A DNA stretch of 64,000 nucleotides, from NCBI RefSeq assembly GCF_008180195.1, contig NZ_VTAV01000013.1, positions 1-64,000 of the forward strand. The letters are read 5' to 3'. The notes beneath the pieces are model-generated. The model was not told the origin of the DNA. It saw only the letters and a list, made by a program, of their open reading frames with translations, and made no database searches. Position numbers and translations under genes: made by a program. Of this stretch, positions 1 through 9,274 are shown one piece after another (the stretch's first letter is position 1; every line of letters starts with the position of its first letter). This DNA comes from Sphingobacterium phlebotomi. Its GTDB lineage: Bacteria; Bacteroidota; Bacteroidia; Sphingobacteriales; Sphingobacteriaceae.

Positions 1-77
1 ATATATAAAACGTATATATGTATAATATATTGTATGAAAATTATATTTTTTTTTGATATAAAAATACCTCTACTCAT

Positions 78-296
78 TTATTCTTCATAAAGTCGTTCTA
101 ATGAAAAACCTTCTTCCTGTAATGTTAGTACAATATCAAAAGCCCTGATATTGGCAGCTTTTACAGACAACAGAATCCCATTGAGATGTTTTGTAATCTG
201 CCAATCACTAATATTCGGAATCTTCTTTATGCAATCTTCTAATTTTCTCAATTGAGAATCTTCTGTCACTAACGCTTCGAATTTAAAATTTTCCAT
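78..296 (-). CDS. small HMA-like (ferredoxin-fold) protein
   Basis: Encodes 72 residues with no signal peptide or membrane segment. The alternation of predicted strands and helices (strand FKFEALV, helix QLRKLEDCIKK, strand WQITKHL, strand GILLSVKA, helix AFDIVLTLQEEG) resembles a heavy-metal-associated domain, but the metal-binding CxxC is absent; the only cysteine is in the first helix. It lies about 30 bases downstream of the antiporter gene on the same strand and is probably cotranscribed. The start ATG at 296 has no strong Shine-Dalgarno sequence, which is common in Bacteroidota. The fold is an inference from pattern and the function is unknown. Bases 1-77 downstream are AT-rich and hold nothing I recognise. 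Confidence 0.6.
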   Translation of the reverse strand: MENFKFEALVTEDSQLRKLEDCIKKIPNISDWQITKHLNGILLSVKAANIRAFDIVLTLQEEGFSLERLYEE

Positions 297-325
297 GGCA
301 TTATCATTTTATGGGTTATCAAAAA

Positions 326-849
326 TTACGCTTTTAATATTAAAGCGCTCGGTATATCTTTTAACCATTCCTCATTTTTTTGCAATAAGTATTTCCACGT
401 CGCCAGACTGCTGAGCATCAATTCAAAAGATTGCAGTTCCGTCGTACTACCTAACGTCTCATCATACCGGACTTCGATATGGTTTGGGGCCGCATGATCT
501 ATAGATCGTACAGCCTCTTTAAGCTCTAACGAAGATTTAATCGTGTCGTTTAGATCCCAAATGGTAATATGGACACCACTGTTCTGGATAAACTTGTGAA
601 TATACACCAACAAGACGCTATCACTCAAAGAATCAACAGGTACCAATATACGATTGATAGCTGTGGGTAATCCTTTATCTATTAAAATGCCATAAGGTAT
701 ATTCACCGTTTTTAGGAGATTCTTTGTACGATCATCAAAAAAGTCACTTACGAAAATGTTTTCCTTTCCAGTCAACGTTCCATATAATCTTTCGGGGTTG
801 ATCATTTTACTCGTAAAACCCAGAATTTTTCCCAATAACGTACCTTCGA
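326..849 (-). pseudogene. C-terminal domain of the CPA2 antiporter, separated by a one-base deletion
   Basis: Reading from about base 849 on the minus strand gives EGTLLGKILGFTSKMINPE and then a soluble domain to 326. This is the expected C-terminal universal-stress-protein-like part of the upstream antiporter. The junction reads tct-gta-tc-gaa-ggt, where one base would restore a codon such as tac or ttc at 848-849. An internal ATG at 835 opens 169 residues, but it sits inside the conserved domain and has no reason to be a natural start. No slippery heptamer or stem-loop is evident, so I read this as a deletion or sequencing error rather than programmed frameshifting. Confidence 0.75.
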
Positions 850-2598
850 TACAGATTGTCCAATTCCCGTCAGTAGAAGGTCATAATCATCTGTGTTTGC
901 CATTTGTGCGATGTCTTCTTCAATATCATCCGTTCCTCTGAATATAGGACGATATGGCTGATTCAATAGATTACTTTCCTGATCGAGATCCGTAAAATTT
1001 TCCCTTTCATATTCTTCGGAATTAAATTGGTTCAATTCATTGCCCGGAGATAGGTGTAGAGCTGATATAGTTGAATTATCAGTTGACTTTTTCGTTAAGA
1101 TATGTGCAAGTCTCAACAAAACCTTACCCGTATTGGGATTAGCAAAAGAAATTAGTATATTATATTTATTTTTCTTGGAGATACCTTTATCATCCACATC
1201 CTTTTCCGGCTTAAAATAACGATTAATAAAATCCAAAGCTGGTCCTGTCATAAAGGTCGTGACCAAAGCCATCAATACCAATATTGCAAACATCTCAGCT
1301 GTCAACACACCAAGATCATAGCCAATATTCAATGCTACCAACTCCATCAACCCTCGTGTGTTCATCAATGCGCCTATTGTGAGACTACTATGCCAATTCT
1401 GACCAACAAACTTGGCGGACAGCGCACTCCCCACAAATTTACCGACAACTGCAATCACGATTACCAGAACACAGATCTGCCAAAGCCCAGGTTCGTTCAA
1501 TAATCCAATCTGCGTTCTTAAACCAGTGAACACGAAAAACAACGGAAGCAACAGTACCTGAGATACGTCTTCCACTTTTTCTATAAAGATATTTCGGAAG
1601 CTAACATTTGCTGGCATAATAACCCCCGCCATGAAAGCTCCAAATAGGGCGTGTATGCCAATAATCTCTGTTGTCCATGCCGAAATAAGCAGTGTCAGAA
1701 AGAAAATTCCCACTACGGGTTTACTCATTCTCTCTTTACTGGAATACAAATCGCCTATGCGTTGTAAGAAAGGGCGTACAACACGTAACATAAGCACGAC
1801 ATATGCTGCAGCAAACAGAATAGTGTAGCCCGCACTTGCTAACGACCCCGCCTTTACCACGGCAATCACTGCGGCCAATAAACACCATGCCGTAATATCA
1901 TCCGCCGCCGCACAGGTAATGGCTATAGAGCCTAGCCTGGTCTTGGTCATTCCTCGCTCTTGCACGATTCGGGCAAGTACTGGAAATGCTGTGATACTCA
2001 TAGAAATACCGATGAATAAAGCATAGGAAAGAAACGAGATGTCCGGCGGAGCCGTTTGTTGAAAGATAAAATAGGCTAATACCATCCCTAAAAGGAATGG
2101 AAAAATAATACTGGCGTGGCTGATAACGATAGCATCGTGTGCCTGGTTCTTAAGGATTTTAAGGTCTAGCTCCATCCCTACCACAAACATGAACAACACC
2201 AAACCCAGTTGGCTAACCACTCCTAAATTGCCAAGAGACTCTACAGGGAAAAGAAAAGAAGACATTTCGGGGAAATAATTCCCCAAGAGGGACGGTCCGA
2301 GGACAATACCTGCAACAATTTCACCAATGACCGATGGTTGCCCTATTTTCCGGAACAGAATACCAAAGAAACGTGCGACTAAAATAATGGCAATAATCTG
2401 GAGCAAGAGCATCGCTAAGGGATAAGCTAAATTACTGCCGATTGTCGCCACGAAATGTTGCCAGGCAGATCCTCCTGAATTATTCTCGGTCATGGATCCT
2501 ATACTCTCCAGGCTTTTGCCATGAAGTACAATCCAATAACCGAGTGCAACGCCTCCAATAATGATAAAAAGATAATATAATATACTTCTAACCTTCAT
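802..2598 (-). CDS. CPA2-family Na+(K+)/H+ antiporter, main part, frameshifted
   Basis: Integral membrane cation/proton antiporter of the monovalent cation:proton antiporter-2 family. After an N-terminal membrane anchor, about twelve hydrophobic segments span residues 60-455. The pair of acidic residues D233-D234 in the AADDI motif matches the ion-binding aspartates of this family. A cytoplasmic C-terminal domain follows from about residue 470. The natural frame is lost near base 848: after the motif LLLTGIGQSV the frame runs into 16 unrelated residues and stops at 802, while the family continuation EGTLLGK is encoded in the adjacent frame. The remaining C-terminal 170 residues are therefore in the next feature. 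The transporter core is intact, so even a truncated product could fold. Start ATG at 2598. Confidence 0.85.
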   Translation of the reverse strand: MKVRSILYYLFIIIGGVALGYWIVLHGKSLESIGSMTENNSGGSAWQHFVATIGSNLAYPLAMLLLQIIAIILVARFFGILFRKIGQPSVIGEIVAGIVLGPSLLGNYFPEMSSFLFPVESLGNLGVVSQLGLVLFMFVVGMELDLKILKNQAHDAIVISHASIIFPFLLGMVLAYFIFQQTAPPDISFLSYALFIGISMSITAFPVLARIVQERGMTKTRLGSIAITCAAADDITAWCLLAAVIAVVKAGSLASAGYTILFAAAYVVLMLRVVRPFLQRIGDLYSSKERMSKPVVGIFFLTLLISAWTTEIIGIHALFGAFMAGVIMPANVSFRNIFIEKVEDVSQVLLLPLFFVFTGLRTQIGLLNEPGLWQICVLVIVIAVVGKFVGSALSAKFVGQNWHSSLTIGALMNTRGLMELVALNIGYDLGVLTAEMFAILVLMALVTTFMTGPALDFINRYFKPEKDVDDKGISKKNKYNILISFANPNTGKVLLRLAHILTKKSTDNSTISALHLSPGNELNQFNSEEYERENFTDLDQESNLLNQPYRPIFRGTDDIEEDIAQMANTDDYDLLLTGIGQSVSKVRYWEKFWVLRVK

Positions 2599-2713
2599 AC
2601 TTATGCTCTTTGTCTTTTATCTTCGTTCTACTAGACAACACAAGTATATTCGTTTTGTGGGAAAGGCTATAGGAAGTGTCTCTATTTTTGTACTGAAACG
2701 TCTTTTTTTTGTA

Positions 2714-3430
2714 CTAACCTGGCAGGAGCGCTACAAACTGTTCCCTGTATTGTTCGGAGAGTTTAAATTGTATTGGTTTCCTATGGGATGCCAACTCACA
2801 GGATACCCATTGGGTGGTATAATGGCTTACGGCGTGTAATGCTATCACGGTCTTTCTATTGATTTTACAAAACCGCCCTCTCGGAAATCTTTCTAGAATA
2901 TCATCAAAGGTAATGTTCTTTGCTAATAACGTTTGTCCATCTTTAAACCATATTTCTTTATCGCGTCTATCATTTTCCGCTACGGCTATATAGGCGATAT
3001 CATTCGTGTTCATCCGGGATTTACCGAGGTTGGTGTTAAGCTCCACGTAAATATGGCTAGCATGGCCTTTATTGGATAACCATACCTGCGCTTTGCTAAA
3101 AGCTTTCTCCAAACGTTCTAGCCGGTATGGCTTCCGGAGATAATCTACAGCGTCTAAATCAAAAGCCTCCGCCGCATATTCTTTATAAGCGGTAGAGAAT
3201 ATAATAGCTTTCCCTTCTAGTCTCTTTGCTAATTCCAGTCCGTTGATACCCGGCATATTAATATCCAACACACAGGTGTTGAAATCTAATTGATCTAAAT
3301 CGTCCAAAAACTTTAGGGGGTTATTGTACGATTTGACCACCTCAACATTCTCGAGCTCTCTACATAATGCCTGCAAATAACCTAACATCGGAAGCTCATC
3401 ATCTAGCAAAACGCATTTAATCATTCGCAT
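2714..3430 (-). CDS. LytTR-family response regulator
   Basis: Two-component response regulator of the LytR/AlgR type, 238 residues. The receiver domain (residues 3-120) has the acidic pocket D10-D11-E12, the phosphoacceptor D56 in VLDINMPG, and K100 in YLRKPY. A LytTR DNA-binding domain follows at about 130-235 (FCKINRKTVIALHAV region). The gene overlaps the 3' end of the sensor kinase by 14 bases, indicating translational coupling. Start ATG at 3430; a second ATG two codons later (MIKCVLLDDE) is equally likely by homology. The target genes cannot be read from the sequence. Confidence 0.9.
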   Translation of the reverse strand: MRMIKCVLLDDELPMLGYLQALCRELENVEVVKSYNNPLKFLDDLDQLDFNTCVLDINMPGINGLELAKRLEGKAIIFSTAYKEYAAEAFDLDAVDYLRKPYRLERLEKAFSKAQVWLSNKGHASHIYVELNTNLGKSRMNTNDIAYIAVAENDRRDKEIWFKDGQTLLAKNITFDDILERFPRGRFCKINRKTVIALHAVSHYTTQWVSCELASHRKPIQFKLSEQYREQFVALLPG

Positions 3431-4139
3431 GTAGTTTTATTTCCAATTTGACATGATACACATCGTCTTTTTGTTCCGTCATCAATTTATAGTTGCCACC
3501 ATACAATTTATCTAATCGTTTCTTAAATGTCTTATCGCCTATACCACCATGTCCTGCATTTTTATACATCGTATTAGGTTGTATTTTGTAGGAAACCGAC
3601 AAAAAGAAGGTATTTTCTACCGTCTCGAACACAATCGAAATAAAACTATTTTCACTTTGTACATCTGCATGTTTAAAGGCATTCTCAATAGGATTTATGG
3701 TAATGAATGGCGCAATTATTAAGTTACCCGCCTCAGGAGCAATTTTTATTCGCATATGGAGATCAAACAATGGACTAACCTTTAATCGGTTGATTTCTAT
3801 CAAGTTTTGAGCAAAACTTACCTCATCCTTTAGTTTGACGAACTTATCATCCGACTCATAGAGGATATAATCTAAGACATTGGACAATTTATCCAGGGCA
3901 TGATAGCTATGATAAGCATGAGATTGAATCGCATTTAGCGCATTTTTCAATAAATGTGGGTCTAATTTATAAGGAGCCAGATCAAGATAAAGGCTGGCCT
4001 TTAAATCATTTTCTTTTTGTTCCGAAAGCTCTCTATTCTTCTTTGTCAACTGTTGTATTTTTCGGTACATCAACCATAAGAGACATCCTGCTCCTACACA
4101 TAGCACGATTATTATTATCCAATAAAAACGATCTCCCAT
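3417..4139 (-). CDS. LytS-like membrane sensor histidine kinase
   Basis: Short sensor kinase of the His_kinase (PF06580) family, 240 residues from the chosen start. One membrane segment (about residues 7-25) is followed by a coiled linker. The phosphoacceptor region is LDPHLLKNALNAIQ with H62, close to the family pattern P-H-F-L-F-N. The ATP-binding domain shows an N-box (NPIENAFKH) and a glycine box (GHGGIGDKTFKKRL). I chose ATG 4139 over an in-frame upstream start at 4262 because GGAG lies 8 bases upstream and the transmembrane helix then sits at the N terminus, and because the extra upstream codons overlap the terminator hairpin at 4231-4271. It has almost no sensor domain, so the signal may be sensed by the helix or by a partner. 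Confidence 0.85.
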   Translation of the reverse strand: MGDRFYWIIIIVLCVGAGCLLWLMYRKIQQLTKKNRELSEQKENDLKASLYLDLAPYKLDPHLLKNALNAIQSHAYHSYHALDKLSNVLDYILYESDDKFVKLKDEVSFAQNLIEINRLKVSPLFDLHMRIKIAPEAGNLIIAPFITINPIENAFKHADVQSENSFISIVFETVENTFFLSVSYKIQPNTMYKNAGHGGIGDKTFKKRLDKLYGGNYKLMTEQKDDVYHVKLEIKLHAND

Positions 4140-4230
4140 TTTTGTTCTCCATTTGGGCTTTTGTCTTCGGTAAAGATAATTAAATTGGGTTAGTGTTTTC
4201 CCATTACAAATGAATATAAATACCGGTAAA

Positions 4231-4271
4231 ACAAAACAGGTGCTTTCGATAAACGAAAGCACCTGTTTTGT
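4231..4271 (-). terminator. strong hairpin terminator, end of the SusCD/EEP/DUF5689 operon
   Basis: A perfect 18-bp inverted repeat, 4231-4248 with 4254-4271, surrounds a 5-base loop. It begins 23 bases past the DUF5689 stop codon and is followed on the minus strand by a short T run. It insulates the nutrient-uptake operon from the downstream two-component genes. Confidence 0.85.
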
Positions 4272-4293
4272 TTGCCGAGTATAAGTAACGAAA

Positions 4294-6303
4294 TTACTTA
4301 TTGTATCTTATGGAAAAATGTCCCAATCGGCTTGTTGATCCTGGAATGGCGATACTACCGCCGTTCACGGAGGTATTGTTAATATTTAGCAACCGGATTT
4401 TAATATTCGGTTTGTTGAGTAGCTCGTCCGGCAATTTATAGCTAAACATTTTGAGACCGGCGGTAACATTCTGTGTTTGATTCGCGGCGATCTGTCCCGT
4501 AATTTGATAGTTTGCTATTCGGTTCCAGTTTTCGCCATCAAGCGAATATTCAACCGCAAAATCCCGAGGCCCTCCACCGGTACCTGTACTGCTGACGCTA
4601 ACCGCTTCAAACTGCAACGAAAGAGAAGATGTGATACCCTGCGTAGAGACCTTGTCCATGATCCAATATCGACCTGTACCCCAAGTATTCACATTATACG
4701 AAGATTTTGAGATAATCGTATTCGCGTCCGGCTTGTCTCCTCTATATTTATCAATAAGGTATACCCCATTCGGTGCGTTAGCCGCATAAAATCCTGTACC
4801 CTCATCCTTTTGAAGGGTTGCACCTGCGGGTCCGGTCGTAGGTGGCAGGTTAGGAGTTCCATCCGGAAACCCTGTTGTTGGTTCCAGTTCCCATTCTACC
4901 AATATCTCGGAAAATCCATTTGCCCGATTCGGGTTGACCGCAATATCCCGTTCTCTAAGATGCCGTATAGAATACTCGCCTAAGTCACCATATGCACTAC
5001 CCCGGATCTTAACCACCAACCCGGTAATTGTCCCAGAACCTTTCGGTACGCTGTTTCGGCGGTAGGCAACTTCCCGGTTGGTAATAAGATACATATTATC
5101 GCCTTGGATATCGCTTATAGGAGCCGGATAGTGCTTCGTCGCATGATCGCCATATGCCTGTGTCACATAAAATTCGTGAAAATTACTATATCCGCCATGT
5201 GGAATAGCAAACTCCACATCTTTCAGGGTGACGAGCGACAACACATGATCTTCCGTCAAATCTCGCATATATAGTTTCGGAGGAGAAAAACCGGGATCAG
5301 ATGCGCTTGTTAGTATATTGGCTGAACTTATATTTTTGATGACTCTATAAGAGACACCGGCGTCCTCAAATGTTCCTATTTGAGCCCCGTCTAGGAGTAA
5401 ATTCACTTTATCATATTGATTAAGCGAAAGACTTCCGACAGCCTCAAACGCTATTGCCGTATTGTTTTCATCCTGGATAATATAGGTATTCTTTCTAAAA
5501 TTGTCCGACGTCCCTGTTGACACAATATTCCCGGTAACAGAAATATTTTCATCGATAACACCCAGCGGCAATCCTTTCACATAACCAAAGTCCTTTGTTT
5601 CCGGCGGACCGTCGTTACCACTTGCCATTTGGGTAACGGTTATCTTATCCCATACGTCTTCCACATCTTCATTGCTCGTGTTTTCGTAAGATAAGATGAT
5701 CGTGGCCGTCCGCTCCTCTTCTACTGTGTTCAGCGCCGTCTGGAACCTTAGCACGTCTGCCTGCACATTTATATTAGCTATCCAATTTTCCTCCGCCTCC
5801 TGTTCATACAAGACTTCGATACTGATTCCGCCTGCCGGAATATTGGTATTCAATTTGATTTCGTGCGTTCGCGATCTTGAACCTACTTCCAGTTCTTGCT
5901 CTTCCAACTCCAATACCGGATCGGTAGCCAGTTGCGTAAGTTCAATTTTGTGATATTTTCCATCGTTGGTCGTTACAATAAAAAACGTGGTGGTTCTAGA
6001 GCCTACGGTACTGTTTTCCTCGTAAGACAAATGCAGTTGGCCATCGCCGTTTCCTGATTCATTTTCTACATGCAGCCAAGCAGCATCTACACCCCCTACT
6101 TTCCATGTTGTATTCGACTTGATATCAAGGGAAAGCGAACCATCCGTAGCACGGACTACCGGGTTAAGGTTCTTAATTTCTAACGTATCGGGTGCTTCCA
6201 GCTCTTTGCTACAGCTTCCGATCGTCAGGAGTAAAAAAAAGGTCGACACGGCCAAAAAGATATTCGATCGTATCTGCTGATAATATTTTCTATTCATCAT
6301 CAC
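4294..6303 (-). CDS. surface lipoprotein with BACON-like and DUF5689 domains
   Basis: Secreted lipoprotein of 669 residues, with a lipobox LTIGSC at about 26-31. Two immunoglobulin-like repeats resembling BACON domains occupy about 45-140 and 145-235; the first shows NTTWKV, WLHV and a terminal ITQLA-like strand. A DUF5689 domain (OB-fold-like, about 235-450) follows, containing GYVKGLPLG and YIIQDENNTAIAFEA. The C-terminal region (about 490-669) is a probable beta-sandwich with GRYWIMDKVSTQG and FAVEYSLDGENW. No catalytic motif is apparent. It is the last gene of the sigma/FecR/SusCD operon, 3 bases after the EEP gene, so it probably binds substrate or holds the nuclease at the surface. The domain calls follow family patterns; the role is inferred. 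Confidence 0.8.
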   Translation of the reverse strand: MMMNRKYYQQIRSNIFLAVSTFFLLLTIGSCSKELEAPDTLEIKNLNPVVRATDGSLSLDIKSNTTWKVGGVDAAWLHVENESGNGDGQLHLSYEENSTVGSRTTTFFIVTTNDGKYHKIELTQLATDPVLELEEQELEVGSRSRTHEIKLNTNIPAGGISIEVLYEQEAEENWIANINVQADVLRFQTALNTVEEERTATIILSYENTSNEDVEDVWDKITVTQMASGNDGPPETKDFGYVKGLPLGVIDENISVTGNIVSTGTSDNFRKNTYIIQDENNTAIAFEAVGSLSLNQYDKVNLLLDGAQIGTFEDAGVSYRVIKNISSANILTSASDPGFSPPKLYMRDLTEDHVLSLVTLKDVEFAIPHGGYSNFHEFYVTQAYGDHATKHYPAPISDIQGDNMYLITNREVAYRRNSVPKGSGTITGLVVKIRGSAYGDLGEYSIRHLRERDIAVNPNRANGFSEILVEWELEPTTGFPDGTPNLPPTTGPAGATLQKDEGTGFYAANAPNGVYLIDKYRGDKPDANTIISKSSYNVNTWGTGRYWIMDKVSTQGITSSLSLQFEAVSVSSTGTGGGPRDFAVEYSLDGENWNRIANYQITGQIAANQTQNVTAGLKMFSYKLPDELLNKPNIKIRLLNINNTSVNGGSIAIPGSTSRLGHFSIRYNK

Positions 6304-6306
6304 CGG

Positions 6307-7482
6307 TTAATTTGTTGATTTTTTTATTTCGATATAGGTCGGATAATGGTCGGAAAACGAGTCCGTATAGGTGGACTGTATAATATCTGAATAGACAACG
6401 GTATTACGGGCATTGTCACTCACAAAAATATAGTCTAACCTCGCTCCTTCATTTGGTCCGTTGGACGACACATTGTCTACTGGCCATGTTGGTTTAAATA
6501 TATTTTGGAGCAGCGGATAGGTATCAAGAAAATTGTATTCTTTCAGTGTATTCGTAACGGTATGGTCTCTTTCTCCGTACCGATATCCCGGCCCGTAGCT
6601 ATCACGGTCAAATGTATTATGGTCGTTTAAGTCACCGCCGATGATAACCGGGACACTGGTATAATGCGCTGCATCATCCATAATAATTTTTATTTCATCT
6701 TTGCGTGCTATCTGGTAAATATTCCTTTCGTTATCCAGCTCATAAGGACACAAATGAATCGAAAACACCCTTATACCAGCAGTTTCGGCCGTTACATAGC
6801 CATGATGCAACACACCGGTTTGTACCACTTTTCGAATATTATTGATCGGTTCTTTCGAAGTAATGCCGGTAGGGATACCCACTGTTTTCGTCAGCACGGC
6901 ATGGTCGTGCCCATACGTCTTTGCAAACGCGGCGAAAGAAGCATCGGTAAAGTGCATCATTTCCTGAACCAGGATAATATCGGGATCATAGGTCTGAACC
7001 CATTCGGCGAATTTCTGTCGCTGTTGTGCATTATTTTTGAAGCCTTCTTGTATATTATAGCTCATCACCTTCAAGACATCTTGAGCCAGCAAGGTGATGG
7101 AAATATTATTTTCCTGCTTCTGTTCGATGATAAGGTCTATCCGCTTCGAGTTATACCCAGGTGCAGTGACCGTGGCATAGCCTTTTGCGGTATGACTTTG
7201 ATCTTCGATCTGTATTTCTCCTTGATTATCCGTGTAGCCTTCTCCTGTCCGGATATGTTTGGGTGCCAGCTGCCGATACGATACGACATAAGCACCTTCT
7301 ATAGGCTCTCCCGATGCGTCTGTTACATTAAACGTCAGCAAGGTTTTGTCTTCCCCATTCTCCCGAGCAAAAGGACCGGGATCGAATTCTCCACTACTCT
7401 TGCATCCGACTAACATCAGGAACATACAAAAAGTGAGTTGTGTTATATTTCTTACTTTCATTTTTTCGTTTCTTAATTTCAT
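6307..7482 (-). CDS. lipoprotein with carboxypeptidase-regulatory-like and endonuclease/exonuclease/phosphatase domains
   Basis: Exported phosphodiesterase of the DNase I/sphingomyelinase fold, 391 residues. A lipobox LMLVGC puts the lipidated cysteine at about 27. A small carboxypeptidase-regulatory-like beta domain covers about 40-125 (FNVTDASGEPIEGA), and the EEP domain runs from about 138 to the end. Its active-site signatures are complete: SYNIQEG, ILVQEM, the catalytic-type H in SIHLCP, GGDLND, RLDYIFVS and SDHYP. The ATG at 7482 is preferred over an in-frame start at 7515 because a GGAGG in the tail of susD lies about 8 bases upstream and it avoids a 29-base overlap. Substrate could be DNA, RNA or a phospho-ester lipid head group; the SusCD context points to an extracellular polymer. 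Confidence 0.85.
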   Translation of the reverse strand: MKLRNEKMKVRNITQLTFCMFLMLVGCKSSGEFDPGPFARENGEDKTLLTFNVTDASGEPIEGAYVVSYRQLAPKHIRTGEGYTDNQGEIQIEDQSHTAKGYATVTAPGYNSKRIDLIIEQKQENNISITLLAQDVLKVMSYNIQEGFKNNAQQRQKFAEWVQTYDPDIILVQEMMHFTDASFAAFAKTYGHDHAVLTKTVGIPTGITSKEPINNIRKVVQTGVLHHGYVTAETAGIRVFSIHLCPYELDNERNIYQIARKDEIKIIMDDAAHYTSVPVIIGGDLNDHNTFDRDSYGPGYRYGERDHTVTNTLKEYNFLDTYPLLQNIFKPTWPVDNVSSNGPNEGARLDYIFVSDNARNTVVYSDIIQSTYTDSFSDHYPTYIEIKKSTN

Positions 7483-7486
7483 CGCC

Positions 7487-9241
7487 TTATCCTCCGGTTT
7501 TATCCCAACCATCATTCTGTTCCAGATTCTCGTCGCTTAATATCAATTCGTCCAACGGGATAGGATATAGGTAATCCTTTTTCTCGTCCCACTTCTTGCT
7601 GATATCTGGAAGATTAACAATCCTTCCGCCATTTCGACCGTTTTCCAGCACCAACTCGCCCAGCCGTTGGTATTGTCTACCCGGTACAGGTGCGGGTGCA
7701 CTGCCTTCATAAATCACCAAATCGATTACGCCGTCCTGATCCAGATCATACTCTCCTACACCCGGGAAATACATTCCGTAAAATGGCTTGGCAAGCCGTG
7801 CTCCTTCTTTCCATCGCATTAAATCACGGTAGCGATGTCCTTCTTTAATAAGTTCTATCCGGCGCTCACGGCGAATTTCGAGGATTACGCCGCGGCTTGC
7901 TCCAGCAGCTACATTGGGGTATTCGGAAAGTAGGAATGGATCTGGATTGGCATTTGCCGCGTTTACATCAAGGTTAGGCATATCCACGCGATCACGCAAC
8001 AACTTAATGCTCCGGTCGATATCCGTTTGGGATAAAGTACCCAACTCTGCTTTTGCTTCGGCATAGTTCAACAGTACCTCCGCATATCGGAATACGGGCA
8101 TATCGTTAATGTTCCGGCCGGGATCATACGCAGGAGACAAGATATACTTCACATATTGGTAACCTGTTACGCTGGTCGCAAAATCCGGCACAGACCTTTG
8201 GTTGCTCCCAATCCTTCTATATCCCGGTATACGGATGGTCTGTGCCATACGTGGATCCCGGTTTTGGGTTTCTTCGTAAAACGGCATCGTTTCGTATCCA
8301 GGAATATCCGTGAACCGCGTCCCATCCGCCATCAAATAGCTATCTACTACAGATTTTGTCATTCCGGGCCTGCCAAAGGAAGCGGAGAGAATATAAAAAT
8401 TAGCGGAATGGATCAATGGTACGGCTTCCGTGTATTGAAGCGCCAAGATCATTTCATCCGTAATCGCATTATCAGCGATAAATAGCTCTTGATACGCGGT
8501 ATTAGGCTGGCTCGTATAAATACCATATACACCTGCTTGCATCAATTGTTCGGATGCATCGACACATTCTTCCAAAATCTCTTCCCAATCGCCCAAGCCG
8601 TGGTATCTCCGAAATGTTCCTTCAAATAAGCACATCCGTGATTTCAGCGCCAGGGCCGTCCACTTTGTGATCAGTTGTGCACTTTTCTGCTCTCTGCCAT
8701 GTTCAATCGCAAAGTCGATATCTTCCAACATTTTGTCAAACACCAATTTTCGAGAGTCCCTGGGCTTTTTAAGTCCTTCATCATCTACGCCCAATACCTC
8801 GTCATACCAAGGCACATCGCCAAAGCGAACGACTTTATCAAAATAAAAATAGGCTCTGAAAAACCGGGCTACCCCGTCGTACAATAAACGAGCCGCCTCA
8901 TCTTCAGACTGGTGCGAATGCGCCAAGTAAATGTTGATGCGTCGTAAGGCACTCCAGGACCAACCCCCGCCGCTCCCCGGTGTAATACGCGTTCCCCGAA
9001 ACTCATCGGGCAACGTGTTGCGAGCCTCATCATCCGCCTGGTGTGGGTTATTATAGTGGATGGCCAATGCGTCGGGCAATTGATCATAAAATGTATTCGT
9101 ATAGTTTTCCAGTTCCTTCGCATTACGAAAATAGTTTTCGGGTGCGAGTTCTGCCAAAGGATAACGCTCTAAATAACTATCATTACAGGATAGCATCAGC
9201 CCCATTATGCTTACGGCTATATAATGAAATATCTTCTTCAT
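7487..9241 (-). CDS. RagB/SusD-family nutrient-binding outer membrane lipoprotein
   Basis: SusD-like lid protein of 584 residues, cell surface, partner of the SusC channel upstream. Signal peptide with lipobox GLMLSC (C19). Typical family landmarks are the N-terminal YLERYPL, the TPR-like helical half with RAYFYFDKVVRFGDVPW, and the C-terminal FRYAEVLLNYAEAKAELG and RRERRIELIKEGHRY. It lies 33 bases downstream of susC, and its stop codon contains the ribosome-binding site of the EEP gene. It presumably selects the substrate delivered by the EEP and DUF5689 lipoproteins. Confidence 0.95.
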   Translation of the reverse strand: MKKIFHYIAVSIMGLMLSCNDSYLERYPLAELAPENYFRNAKELENYTNTFYDQLPDALAIHYNNPHQADDEARNTLPDEFRGTRITPGSGGGWSWSALRRINIYLAHSHQSEDEAARLLYDGVARFFRAYFYFDKVVRFGDVPWYDEVLGVDDEGLKKPRDSRKLVFDKMLEDIDFAIEHGREQKSAQLITKWTALALKSRMCLFEGTFRRYHGLGDWEEILEECVDASEQLMQAGVYGIYTSQPNTAYQELFIADNAITDEMILALQYTEAVPLIHSANFYILSASFGRPGMTKSVVDSYLMADGTRFTDIPGYETMPFYEETQNRDPRMAQTIRIPGYRRIGSNQRSVPDFATSVTGYQYVKYILSPAYDPGRNINDMPVFRYAEVLLNYAEAKAELGTLSQTDIDRSIKLLRDRVDMPNLDVNAANANPDPFLLSEYPNVAAGASRGVILEIRRERRIELIKEGHRYRDLMRWKEGARLAKPFYGMYFPGVGEYDLDQDGVIDLVIYEGSAPAPVPGRQYQRLGELVLENGRNGGRIVNLPDISKKWDEKKDYLYPIPLDELILSDENLEQNDGWDKTGG

Positions 9242-9274
9242 CTTCTATTCAATTTTTAATACTGTTTACCTTGA

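Noticed and set aside
802-860. Programmed ribosomal frameshift in the antiporter gene
   Set aside because: No slippery heptamer, no A or T run at the junction and no following hairpin were seen; a one-base deletion is simpler.
2603-2839. 78-codon plus-strand frame between the antiporter and the response regulator
   Set aside because: It runs into the well-supported regulator gene on the other strand and has no family likeness.
6664-7413. 249-codon plus-strand frame
   Set aside because: Fully antisense to the EEP lipoprotein gene, whose active-site motifs make it certain; the antisense protein has no recognisable features.
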